Positions 26,571-34,340 of a stretch of 35,846 bases of DNA are shown here, one piece after another (position 1 is the first letter of the stretch; each line of letters begins with the position of its first letter). The DNA is from Pseudomonadota bacterium. Lineage in GTDB: Bacteria > Pseudomonadota > Gammaproteobacteria > Steroidobacterales > Steroidobacteraceae. A program made the translations under genes and the position numbers. A model generated the notes under the pieces. That model saw only the letters and a program-made list of their open reading frames with translations, had not been told where the DNA came from and searched no databases. The stretch lies in the NCBI GenBank assembly GCA_021805275.1, contig JAJZFQ010000094.1:1-35846 (forward strand). Direction: 5' to 3'.

Positions 26571-26603
26571 ACAGATTCTCCGGTCCGCCGCGGGAGAATT
26601 TGT
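26571..26603 (-). terminator. Hairpin directly after purB
   Basis: ACAGATTCTCC (26571-26581) pairs with GGAGAATTTGT (26593-26603) over 11 positions with one G-T wobble and an 11-base GC-rich loop. It overlaps the last base of the purB stop. No U-tract follows. It probably separates purB from the DUF7931-nudJ-mnmA group. Confidence 0.45.
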
Positions 26604-27985
26604 CATATTGCGGCCGCGAGCTCCGCGGCGTAGCCGATGTAGTCGGCCGGGTGCAGGGCACGCAGCCGCTGCTTCTCCTGCGCCGGCAGCGGCAGCGTGT
26701 CGATGAACTCGCCGAGCGAGTTGGCATCGATCGAACGCCCGCGGGTGAAGGCTTTCAACAGCTCGTATCCATCGGGCACGCCCGCGGCGCGCAGTACCGT
26801 CTGCACTGCCTCGCCGAGCACTTCCCAGGCGCCATCGAGGTCGGCGCGCATGCGCGCCGCGTCGGCCTCGACCTTGGCGAGGCCGCGCGCGAGGGCGCGC
26901 CAGGCGATCAGCGCGTGTCCGAGCGCGACGCCAAGATTGCGCAGCACTGTCGAGTCGGTGAGGTCCCGCTGCCAACGCGACACCGGGAGCTTCTCGGCGA
27001 AATGTCTGAGCAGCGCATTGGCGATGCCGAGGTTGCCTTCGGCGTTCTCGAAATCGATCGGGTTGATTTTGTGGGGCATGGTCGAGGAGCCGACTTCACC
27101 CGCCACCGCGCGCTGGCGCAGGTAGCCGAGCGAGATGTAGCCCCAGAAGTCGCGGCTCAGGTCGAGCAGAATGACGTTCAGACCCGCGAGCGCATCGCAG
27201 TACTCGCCGATCCAGTCGTGTGGTTCGATCTGCGTGGTGTAGGGGTTGGCGGCGAGGCCGAGCGAGACGATGAATGCGCTGCTCACGGAGTGCCAGTCGA
27301 CCTGCGGCAACGCGGCACGCTGAGCGTTGAAATTGCCGACCGCGCCGTTCCACTTGCCGAGGATCTCCACCGCCGCCCAGCGGCGCTCGGCGCGGCGCAG
27401 GCGCGCCACGAAATTCGCCACTTCCTTGCCGAGGGTCGTCGGGCTTGCCGGTTGGCCGTGCGTGCGCGCGAGCATCGCGTATCCGGCCGCGCGGTGCGCC
27501 AGGGCGGTGAGCTCGCTGTCGAGCGCGGCAAGCGACGCGTGCATCTGCCCGCGCGCCGCGCGCAGCAGCAGTGCGTAGCTGAGATTATTGATGTCCTCGG
27601 AGGTACAGCCGAAGTGTACCAACTCCAGGGTCGCCGGCTCGGCACCGGCGGCGGCGAGTTCACCGCGCACGTAGTACTCGACGGCCTTCACGTCGTGGTT
27701 GATGCGCGCCTCGATCGCTTTGACCGCCGTCGCGCAGGCGGCATCGGGGGCGTGGGCGAGCTGGCGAGTCCGCTCGCGGACCGCGCCGCTCAGTCTCGCC
27801 CCGGCGAGGCTTGGCACCGCGCCGGCGAGGTGTTCGAGCCAGGCGGCTTCCACCCGCACGCGCTGGCGGATCAAGCCGGCCTCGGACAGCAGCTCGCGCA
27901 GCGGCGCGGTGGCGGCCCGGTAGCGGCCGTCGACCGGGGAGAGCGCTAGAACGGCGGGCAGATCGTCGTGGGGCGTGTCGCTCAT
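26603..27985 (-). CDS. purB: Adenylosuccinate lyase
   Basis: This enzyme acts twice in purine synthesis, splitting SAICAR and adenylosuccinate with release of fumarate. It has 460 residues, the longer E. coli-like type (ALSPVDGRY near the N-terminus). The superfamily signature is SSTMPHKINP (301-310) with the catalytic serine at about 300-301, and the general acid/base histidine is H176 in ARTHGQPASP. HFGCTSEDINN is the third conserved region. The divergent fumC, whose product uses fumarate and belongs to the same superfamily, is 114 bases away. Confidence 0.97.
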   Translation of the reverse strand: MSDTPHDDLPAVLALSPVDGRYRAATAPLRELLSEAGLIRQRVRVEAAWLEHLAGAVPSLAGARLSGAVRERTRQLAHAPDAACATAVKAIEARINHDVKAVEYYVRGELAAAGAEPATLELVHFGCTSEDINNLSYALLLRAARGQMHASLAALDSELTALAHRAAGYAMLARTHGQPASPTTLGKEVANFVARLRRAERRWAAVEILGKWNGAVGNFNAQRAALPQVDWHSVSSAFIVSLGLAANPYTTQIEPHDWIGEYCDALAGLNVILLDLSRDFWGYISLGYLRQRAVAGEVGSSTMPHKINPIDFENAEGNLGIANALLRHFAEKLPVSRWQRDLTDSTVLRNLGVALGHALIAWRALARGLAKVEADAARMRADLDGAWEVLGEAVQTVLRAAGVPDGYELLKAFTRGRSIDANSLGEFIDTLPLPAQEKQRLRALHPADYIGYAAELAAAI

Positions 27986-28099
27986 GCGCTATAACAAAAG
28001 GAGAGGGTTCAGGATGCATTATGATATCCCATACCGTGCCGTGTCCGCAGGCGGCCCCCGCGGCACGGGCACCGTTTCGCGGGCCACGGAGCCATTTGC
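27986..28099. promoter_or_regulatory. Divergent purB/fumC control region
   Basis: On the plus strand TATGAT at 28020-28025 is a plausible -10 for fumC, giving a leader near 70 bases. On the minus strand TATCAT at 28026-28021 could serve purB. The two candidate -10 elements overlap, so the genes may compete. No good -35 and no recognised PurR site were found. GGAG at 28088-28091 is the fumC ribosome site. Confidence 0.35.
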
Positions 28100-29503
28100 A
28101 TGACGAATTCCTTCCGAACCGAGCACGACAGCATGGGGGAGCTTCAGGTGCCTGCCGAGGCGCTCTGGGGCGCCCAGACGCAGCGCGCGGTTGAGAACTT
28201 CCCAATAAGCGGCTGGCCCATGCCGCGGGCGTTCATTGCCGCGCTTGGCCTGGTCAAGCAGGCCGCCGCGCGGGCCAACTGCCGGCTGGGGCTGCTCGAG
28301 CAGGCTCCCGCCGCGGCGATCGAGGCGGCCGCCGGGGAGGTCGCCGACGGCCAGCACGATGCACACTTTCCGATCGATGTGTTCCAGACCGGTTCGGGCA
28401 CGAGCACGAACATGAACGCCAATGAGGTGATCGCCACGCTCGCGACGCGGCGCCTCGGTCGGCCGGTGCACCCGAACGACCAGGTCAACATGGGGCAGAG
28501 CAGCAACGATGTCATTCCCACCACGGTGCACGTGAGCGCCGCGCTCGCGCTGCGGCGGGACCTCGTACCGGCGCTCGATGAGCTGTGCCGCACGCTTGCC
28601 GCCAAGGAAGCGGAGGTGGGCGCAGTGATCAAGACCGGTCGGACCCATCTGATGGATGCGATGCCGGTGACGCTGGGCCAGGAGCTGTCGGGCTGGCGCG
28701 CACAGATCGAGAACGGGCTAGAGCGGCTCGCGGCCAGCGCCCCGCGCCTGCACCGGCTTGCCCAGGGCGGCACGGCGGTCGGCACGGGCATCAACGCCCA
28801 TCCGGAGTTCGGCGCACGCTTCTGCCAGGCGCTCGGCGAGGTCACCGGCTGCCCGTTCGAGCCGGCTCGCAACTACTTCGAGGCGCTCTCGAGCCAGGAC
28901 ACGGCCGTGGAGCTGTCAGGGCAGCTGAAGGTGATCGCGGTCAGCCTGATGAAGATTGCTAATGACCTGCGCTGGATGAACAGCGGCCCGCTTGCCGGGC
29001 TCGGGGAGATCGCATTGCCTGCGCTGCAGCCCGGCAGCAGCATCATGCCCGGCAAGGTGAACCCGGTGATCCCGGAGGCCACCGCCATGGTGTGCGCGCA
29101 GGTAATCGGCCAGGATGCCACCATCACGGTCGCCGGGCAGTCGGGCAACTTCCAGCTGAACGTCATGCTGCCGGTCATTGCCTACAACCTGCTCGAGAGC
29201 ATCCGCTTGCTGGCAAACGTCGCGCGGCTGCTCGCAGCGCGCGCCATTGCCGGCTTCAAGGTCAATCCGGCGCGCCTCGCCGAGGCGCTCGAGCGCAATC
29301 CGATCCTGGTGACTGCGCTGAATCCGGTGATTGGCTACGAGAAGGGTGCGGCGATCGCCAAGAAGGCCTATGCCGAGGGTCGGCCGATCCGCGAGATGGC
29401 CGCGAAGATGACCGATCTGCCCCGCGAGCAGCTCGAGCGGCTGCTCGACCCGCAGGAACTCACCCGCGGAGGCATCAAGGGGGGCGCCGGCGGCGGTGGC
29501 TGA
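28100..29503 (+). CDS. fumC: Fumarate hydratase class II
   Basis: This iron-independent fumarase converts fumarate to malate. It has 467 residues. The start is ATG 28100 with GGAG eight bases before. It carries [14 protein letters not shown] (98-111), QSSNDVIPT (133-141), the catalytic H183 ([11 protein letters not shown]) and the flexible-loop serine S313/S314 in [11 protein letters not shown] (312-322), each five residues short of E. coli numbering. Being without an iron-sulfur cluster, it is the form used under oxidative stress or iron limitation. The stop overlaps the nudL start. Confidence 0.97.
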   Translation: MTNSFRTEHDSMGELQVPAEALWGAQTQRAVENFPISGWPMPRAFIAALGLVKQAAARANCRLGLLEQAPAAAIEAAAGEVADGQHDAHFPIDVFQTGSGTSTNMNANEVIATLATRRLGRPVHPNDQVNMGQSSNDVIPTTVHVSAALALRRDLVPALDELCRTLAAKEAEVGAVIKTGRTHLMDAMPVTLGQELSGWRAQIENGLERLAASAPRLHRLAQGGTAVGTGINAHPEFGARFCQALGEVTGCPFEPARNYFEALSSQDTAVELSGQLKVIAVSLMKIANDLRWMNSGPLAGLGEIALPALQPGSSIMPGKVNPVIPEATAMVCAQVIGQDATITVAGQSGNFQLNVMLPVIAYNLLESIRLLANVARLLAARAIAGFKVNPARLAEALERNPILVTALNPVIGYEKGAAIAKKAYAEGRPIREMAAKMTDLPREQLERLLDPQELTRGGIKGGAGGGG

Positions 29504-30191
29504 GGACGCCCGAACGGCTCGCTCCGTCGCGCCGGCCTCCGGGGCGATCACGGTGGCGCGCGTTGCGGCGAGGCTGGCCGGCAGCCGGCCGCGGCATGCC
29601 CCAGAGGGGTGGCTGGTGCCGGGCCAGAGCCCGCAGCGTAGCCGGGAATTGCGTCGGTACTTCCCGGCCCAGCCGGTGCCGGCGGCGGTGCTGGTGCCGC
29701 TCGTGGACCGCCCCGAGGGACCGACCGTGCTGCTGACGCGCCGCGGGCTCGGCCTGCGCAACCATGCCGGTCAGGTGAGCTTCCCGGGCGGACAGATCGA
29801 GGCCGATGACGCCGATCCGGCGGCCGCCGCGCTACGCGAGGCGCGCGAGGAGATCGGACTGGAATCGCGCTTCGTCAGTGTCATCGGCTACCTGCCGGAC
29901 CATGTGGTGATCAGCGGCTTTCGGGTCACGCCGGTGGTGGCCCGCGTGGCGCCGGGCTTCGAACTGCACCTGGAGGGCCAGGAGGTCGACGTGGTGTTCG
30001 AGGCACCGCTTGCCTACCTCTTCGACACGCGCAATCACCGCCTGCGGCGTCACCGCTTCCGCGGCACGGACGTCGAGGTTGATTTGATTGCCATCCCCTA
30101 CGGCGAGCACGAGATCTGGGGGGCAACCGCCGGGATGCTCATGACGCTGTACCGACTGTGCTGCGCAGAGGCCGGCGATGGACCAGGCTGA
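29496..30191 (+). CDS. nudL: Nudix hydrolase, coenzyme A pyrophosphatase type
   Basis: This protein has 231 residues from a GTG that overlaps the last 8 bases of fumC. The CoA-pyrophosphatase signature [21 protein letters not shown] (78-98) precedes the Nudix helix [12 protein letters not shown] (112-123). This combination marks the NudL/YeaB group, whose members split CoA and acyl-CoA to phosphopantetheine and 3',5'-ADP. The N-terminal 60 residues are Arg/Ala/Pro-rich and less conserved, so the true start may lie further in. mazG overlaps its end by 14 bases. Confidence 0.88.
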   Translation: MAEDARTARSVAPASGAITVARVAARLAGSRPRHAPEGWLVPGQSPQRSRELRRYFPAQPVPAAVLVPLVDRPEGPTVLLTRRGLGLRNHAGQVSFPGGQIEADDADPAAAALREAREEIGLESRFVSVIGYLPDHVVISGFRVTPVVARVAPGFELHLEGQEVDVVFEAPLAYLFDTRNHRLRRHRFRGTDVEVDLIAIPYGEHEIWGATAGMLMTLYRLCCAEAGDGPG

Positions 30192-30990
30192 GCCGGCCGA
30201 GGCACTCACGGCGCTGCTCGAACTGATGGCGCGGCTGCGCGATCCGCAGCGCGGCTGCCCATGGGATCGGGCACAGGATTTCCGCAGCATCGCACCCTAC
30301 ACGATCGAGGAAGCTTACGAGGTGCGCGAGGCCATCGAGCGGGAGGATGCGCACCAGCTCTGCGATGAGCTCGGTGATCTGCTGTTCCAGGTGGTGTTTC
30401 ATGCGCGCATGGCCGAGGAGCGTGGCTGGTTCGACTTCGCCGCCGTGGCGAGCGGTATCCGCGAGAAACTCGTGCGCCGCCATCCGCATCTGTTCGCCGG
30501 CACCGCCGCACCCGCGGACCTCGCCGCGCAATCGCGCAGCTGGGACCAGTTGAAGGCCGAGGAGCGGGCTGCCGCCGGCGGCGATGACCCTAGCGTCCTC
30601 GCGCAGGTACCGCGCAGCCTGCCGGCGCTGATGCTTGCCGCCAAGCTCGGCCGGCGCGCTGCCCGGGTCGGATTTGACTGGAGCGGGCCCGAAGCGGTGC
30701 GACCGAAAGTGATCGAGGAGCTCGGCGAGCTCGACGCAGCGCTCGGCGCCGCCGGCGGTGTGCCCGACGAGAGCGTGCACGAGGAGTTCGGCGATGTGCT
30801 CTTTGCGCTGGTGAACTGGAGCCGCCATCTCGGCATCGATGCCGAGGAGGCGTTGCGCCGGGCCAGTGAGAAGTTCGAGCGGCGTTTCCGGCGCATGGAG
30901 GCTCTGGCCGGGGCCGGCGAGCAGCCCCTGGAGGCCCTCGACGCCGATCAATGGGAGGCGCTGTGGCGCGAGGCGAAGGCGCGCCCGTGA
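30178..30990 (+). CDS. mazG: Nucleoside triphosphate pyrophosphohydrolase MazG
   Basis: This all-alpha NTP pyrophosphatase has 270 residues with two tandem MazG domains. The first has RDPQRGCPWDRAQ, the metal-binding EEAYEVREAIE and DELGDLLFQVVFH. The second, from about residue 150, has KVIEELGELDAAL and EEFGDVLFALVNW. E. coli MazG cleaves dNTPs and lowers ppGpp. The ATG at 30178 overlaps the nudL end. With nudL it forms a nucleotide-sanitation pair placed behind fumC. A hairpin covers its stop. Confidence 0.95.
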   Translation: MDQAEPAEALTALLELMARLRDPQRGCPWDRAQDFRSIAPYTIEEAYEVREAIEREDAHQLCDELGDLLFQVVFHARMAEERGWFDFAAVASGIREKLVRRHPHLFAGTAAPADLAAQSRSWDQLKAEERAAAGGDDPSVLAQVPRSLPALMLAAKLGRRAARVGFDWSGPEAVRPKVIEELGELDAALGAAGGVPDESVHEEFGDVLFALVNWSRHLGIDAEEALRRASEKFERRFRRMEALAGAGEQPLEALDADQWEALWREAKARP

Positions 30991-31000
30991 GCAGGGCGCG
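30980..31000 (+). terminator. Hairpin over the mazG stop codon
   Basis: CGCGCCC (30980-30986) pairs with GGGCGCG (30994-31000) around GTGAGCA, which contains the stop. No U-tract. It may partly end the fumC-nudL-mazG message before the two-component cassette. Confidence 0.4.
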
Positions 31001-31102
31001 GCCTGCAGCGCGGACGTATTCAGCGCCGATTCACGGGTGGTAGTCTAGGGTGCCCGGCGGCAGATCAGCCGCAACGGCGCGGCCCAGAGCCCCGGAAAAG
31101 AT

Positions 31103-31402
31103 GTGCACGTGCGAACCGTCCTGAACAGCCTGTGCCTGGCGACGGTCCTGGCCGCGGCCATGAGCGGGGTCGGCGCCTGGGCGGTGCCCGCGCCCGGTGC
31201 CGTGGCAGGTCACGCGAGAGCCGCGCCGGGGATGTCGATGGGCCAGGCCGTGCGCATGGTCGAGCAGCGCTTTGGCGCGCGCGTGGTGCGCGCCGGGACC
31301 GAGCAGCAGGATGGCAGGACAGTGTACGTGCTGCGCGTGCTCGACCGGTCCGGTCGGGTGTTCACCGTGCGTGTCGACGCGGCGAGCGGGCGGATACTCT
31401 AA
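31103..31402 (+). CDS. Secreted PepSY-domain protein
   Basis: This 99-residue protein has an N-terminal signal peptide (hydrophobic LCLATVLAAAMSGVGAWA, cleavage likely after AWA or a nearby Ala) and one PepSY domain. MSMGQAVRMVEQRFGARVVRAG and YVLRVLDRSGRVFTVRVDAASGRIL are the typical two parts. The start may be the GTG at 31103 or the GTG at 31109, which has better spacing to GGAAAAG. It lies 17 bases before phoP on the same strand. Periplasmic PepSY proteins beside PhoP/PhoQ-like genes are known in proteobacteria; a role in modulating the sensor is a plausible inference, not shown. Confidence 0.85.
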   Translation: MHVRTVLNSLCLATVLAAAMSGVGAWAVPAPGAVAGHARAAPGMSMGQAVRMVEQRFGARVVRAGTEQQDGRTVYVLRVLDRSGRVFTVRVDAASGRIL

Positions 31403-31419
31403 GAAAGGCGGGCAGGTCC

Positions 31420-32103
31420 ATGCGGATACTGGTGGTCGAGGACGAATCGGCGCTGCGCGAGAGCCTCAAGACCCAACTCGTCGCGGCAGGCTTCACCGTC
31501 GATGTCGCCCAGGACGGCAAGGAGGGTCTGTTTGCGGGTCTGGAGTATCCGCTCGATGTGGCGGTGATCGATCTCGGGCTGCCGCAGGTGTCGGGGCTGG
31601 AGGTGATCCGCAAGCTGCGCGCCGCGCACAAGACCTTTCCGATTCTGATCCTCACCGCGCGCGACAACTGGCAGGACAAGGTCGAGGGGCTGCAGGCGGG
31701 CGCGGACGACTATGTCGCCAAGCCCTTTCAGTTCGAGGAGGTGCTGGCACGGCTGCAGGCGCTGCTGCGCCGCGCCGGGGGCTGGGCGACCCCGCAGCTG
31801 CAGTGTGGCCCGGTCACGCTCGATACGCGAGCCCAGACCGTTAGCGTCGACGGCGTGCTGGTCGAGCTCACCACGTTCGAGTACCGCATCCTCGAGCACC
31901 TGATGCTGCGGGCCGGGGAGGTGATTTCCAAGACCGAGCTCACCGAGCGGCTCTACGACCAGGACTTCGAGCGCGACAGCAACGTCATCGAGGTGTTGGT
32001 CGGACGGCTGCGACGCAAGCTCGATCCGCAGGATCACCTCAAGCCGATCGAGACGCTGCGCGGACGCGGCTACCGATTCTCCTTGGCGCGCCAGGCCGGC
32101 TGA
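31420..32103 (+). CDS. phoP: PhoP-type response regulator
   Basis: This OmpR/PhoP-family regulator has 227 residues. The receiver domain has acidic E7/D8, phospho-acceptor D51 (VIDLGLP), T79 and K101 (VAKPFQ). The winged-helix DNA-binding domain runs from about 130 to the end, ending IETLRGRGYRFSL. ILTARDNWQDKVEGLQAGADDYVAKPF is close to E. coli PhoP (ILTARESWQDKVE...). The kinase gene follows 19 bases later. No classical PhoP box was found upstream of the PepSY gene. Confidence 0.9.
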   Translation: MRILVVEDESALRESLKTQLVAAGFTVDVAQDGKEGLFAGLEYPLDVAVIDLGLPQVSGLEVIRKLRAAHKTFPILILTARDNWQDKVEGLQAGADDYVAKPFQFEEVLARLQALLRRAGGWATPQLQCGPVTLDTRAQTVSVDGVLVELTTFEYRILEHLMLRAGEVISKTELTERLYDQDFERDSNVIEVLVGRLRRKLDPQDHLKPIETLRGRGYRFSLARQAG

Positions 32104-32122
32104 GGCGCGGCGAGGCGGAGGC

Positions 32123-33469
32123 GTGCACTCACTCAGCCGGCGGCTCTTGCTGTCGATAGCGGTACCGCTAGCGCTGTTCTTCGGCGTCATGACTCTGGTG
32201 CTCGACAGCGGCTTTCGCACCCTCTCGGAGCACTCGCTGCACGAGCTGCTCGACTCGCAGATCATCGCGCTCATCGCCGCCGCCGAGCGAGTGCCGCACA
32301 GCGGCTACGTGGCGCCGTTGCAGGCGCTCGACTCGCGTTTCGCGACGCCGCGCTCGGGTCTGTATGCGGAGATCCGCTCGGCGCGGCACGAGTGGATCTC
32401 GCCCTCGACGGCCGGAGCCGAGGTGGATTTCGGGCCGCCGCTCGCGCAGGGCGAGCGGCGGTTCTTCTATGCCATGGCCGGGCATCGACGCCTGGCCATC
32501 GAGAGCCGCGGGGTGGCGTTCGCCGACGATCCGAGCGGTGCCAAGCCGGTCACCTTCAGTGTCGCGGTGAGCCTCACCCCTTACGAGGAGCAGTTGTGGG
32601 AGTTCCGCCGCCGTATGGTGCTGTGGTTCAGCGTGCTGATGTTCCTGCTGCTAGCGACGCTCGCAATTCTGCTGCGCGCGGTGCTCGCTCCGGTGCGCCG
32701 CCTGGAGCGCGAGATCCACGAAGTGGAGGCCGGACGCAGCGAGGTGCTCGGTGGCGGCTACCCGCGCGAGCTGAGCGGCGTGGCGCGGCATCTGAACGCG
32801 CTGTTGGTCGGTGAGCGAAAGCGCCTCGCTCGCTACCGCGACACCCTTGGCAATCTCGCTCACAGCCTGAAGACACCGCTGGCGGTGATGCGCTCGGCGC
32901 TGTCCGGACCGCTTGAGACGAGCGAGCCGATCGGCGCGGAAATCGACCGCATGAGCGACATCATCGAGCATCAGCTGAAGCGCGCGGCTGCCTCGGGCGG
33001 CGGACTACTCGGGCAGGCGCCGGTGGCGGTCGCCCCGATAGCGGCCGACCTGCGCGCGGCACTGCTGAAGGTCTACCGCGATAAAGATCTCTCGCTCGAG
33101 ATCGCAGTGCCGGCGGCCTGTCTGTTTGTCGGCGACCGTGCCGATCTGCTGGAAATGCTCGGCAACCTTCTGGACAACGCCTGCAAATGGTGTCGTCAGC
33201 AGGTGCGCCTCACCGTGCTCGTCGATCCGGCCGGGCCCATACAGGAGAACATGAGCGTGACCGTGGAGGATGACGGTCCCGGTGTCTCGGCCGACAACCG
33301 CGCGCGTGTGCTCGAGCGCGGGGTGCGCACCGACGAGAGCGTCCCTGGTCACGGACTGGGACTCGCGATGGTGCGCGAGACCGTGGAACTCTACGGGGGT
33401 AGCCTGTCGGTGGATACCTCGCCGCTCGGCGGGGCGCGTTTCGAACTGCATCTGCCCGGGCGCGTGTGA
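32123..33469 (+). CDS. phoQ: PhoQ-like sensor histidine kinase
   Basis: This kinase has 448 residues from a GTG with GGCGGAGG upstream. Two membrane segments (about 9-27 and 166-186) enclose a periplasmic sensor domain of roughly 140 residues. A short linker region leads to the H-box with H247 in NLAHSLKTPLAVMRSAL, which closely matches E. coli PhoQ NLTHSLKTPLAVLQ. N-box (NLLDNACKWC), G1 (VEDDGPGVS) and G2 (GHGLGLAMV) are intact. The Mg-sensing acidic cluster of E. coli PhoQ is not seen in the sensor domain. It forms one unit with phoP and the PepSY gene. Confidence 0.88.
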   Translation: MHSLSRRLLLSIAVPLALFFGVMTLVLDSGFRTLSEHSLHELLDSQIIALIAAAERVPHSGYVAPLQALDSRFATPRSGLYAEIRSARHEWISPSTAGAEVDFGPPLAQGERRFFYAMAGHRRLAIESRGVAFADDPSGAKPVTFSVAVSLTPYEEQLWEFRRRMVLWFSVLMFLLLATLAILLRAVLAPVRRLEREIHEVEAGRSEVLGGGYPRELSGVARHLNALLVGERKRLARYRDTLGNLAHSLKTPLAVMRSALSGPLETSEPIGAEIDRMSDIIEHQLKRAAASGGGLLGQAPVAVAPIAADLRAALLKVYRDKDLSLEIAVPAACLFVGDRADLLEMLGNLLDNACKWCRQQVRLTVLVDPAGPIQENMSVTVEDDGPGVSADNRARVLERGVRTDESVPGHGLGLAMVRETVELYGGSLSVDTSPLGGARFELHLPGRV

Positions 33470-33548
33470 GAGCAGGTCGAGGAGGCCGATCGGTGCGCAG
33501 GGCTGCAGATTGACGCCGGAGCGCGCGGAGTGCGTTGCGCGCCGCCGC

Positions 33549-34340
33549 TCATTTTGGCTGCAACGGGTGGTGGCGGGTGCGCGAATGGGCAAATCCCGAG
33601 ACCTCGCGCGGCTCCGGCGCGAGGCGCCGCTGCAGGATGGCGAGCGCATCGGCCGGGCGCTCGGCAAACTCAAAGAGGTTCAGATCCTCTCGATCGATCA
33701 CCCCGTGACGGGCAAGCGCGGCGAAATCGATGATCTCATTCCAGTACTCCGGTCCGAACAGGATCACCGGAATGTCGCGTGCGAGCTTGCGTGTCTGGGC
33801 CAGGGTCAGGATCTCGGTGAGTTCATCGAGCGTACCGAACCCGCCGGGAAAGGCGATGAGGGCGCGAGCCAGATGCGCGAACCAGAGCTTACGCATGAAG
33901 AAGTAGTGAAATTCGAATGTCAGCTCGCGCGAGAGATAGGGGTTGGGATGCTGCTCGCGCGGCAGACTGATGTTCAGTCCCACGGTCTTGCCGCCCGCCT
34001 CGGTCGCGCCGCGATTGGCGGCCTCCATGATTCCGCCCCCGCCGCCTGAGCAGATCACATAACGGTGTGTGTGATCCGGAAGTGAGGCGGACCAGCGCGT
34101 GATCAATGCGGCGAGCTCGCGCGCGTGCTCGTAGTAGTGTCCGAGCGGTCCGTCGGGGCGCAGGCGCGCCGAACCGAAAAACACGATCGTGGCGTGTACG
34201 TCCTCGTGGCGGAAGCGTTCGAGTGGCTCGAGGTACTCGGCGAGGATGCGCAGCGGCCGCGCCGCGTCGCTTTCAAGAAAATCCGAATCCTCGTAGGCGA
34301 GCCGGGGTTGCGCGGCGGCGGAGGGCTTGTCTTTGTCCAT
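33549..34340 (-). CDS. LOG-family protein (TIGR00730-like)
   Basis: This Rossmann-fold protein has 263 residues. The family motif PGGFGTLDEL lies at 165-174, preceded by MRKLWF, and SGGGGGIMEA is near 98-106. Plant and many bacterial LOG proteins release cytokinin-like bases from nucleoside 5'-monophosphates; this branch, longer and with an N-terminal extension, may instead act on other nucleotides (PpnN-like function is not implied). It is downstream of the RNB ribonuclease, and its ATG shares one base with that gene's stop (TGATG), so translation is coupled. It converges with phoQ. Confidence 0.88.
   Translation of the reverse strand: MDKDKPSAAAQPRLAYEDSDFLESDAARPLRILAEYLEPLERFRHEDVHATIVFFGSARLRPDGPLGHYYEHARELAALITRWSASLPDHTHRYVICSGGGGGIMEAANRGATEAGGKTVGLNISLPREQHPNPYLSRELTFEFHYFFMRKLWFAHLARALIAFPGGFGTLDELTEILTLAQTRKLARDIPVILFGPEYWNEIIDFAALARHGVIDREDLNLFEFAERPADALAILQRRLAPEPREVSGFAHSRTRHHPLQPK

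Noticed and set aside
30991..31102. PhoP box before the PepSY-phoP-phoQ genes
   Set aside because: No pair of GTTTA-like hexamers with 5-base spacing is present; only a weak TAGTCT/TAGGGT -10 could be seen.
33470..33548. Terminator between phoQ and the LOG gene
   Set aside because: There are GCGCGC repeats and an ATTTT, but no convincing stem in front of the T-run.
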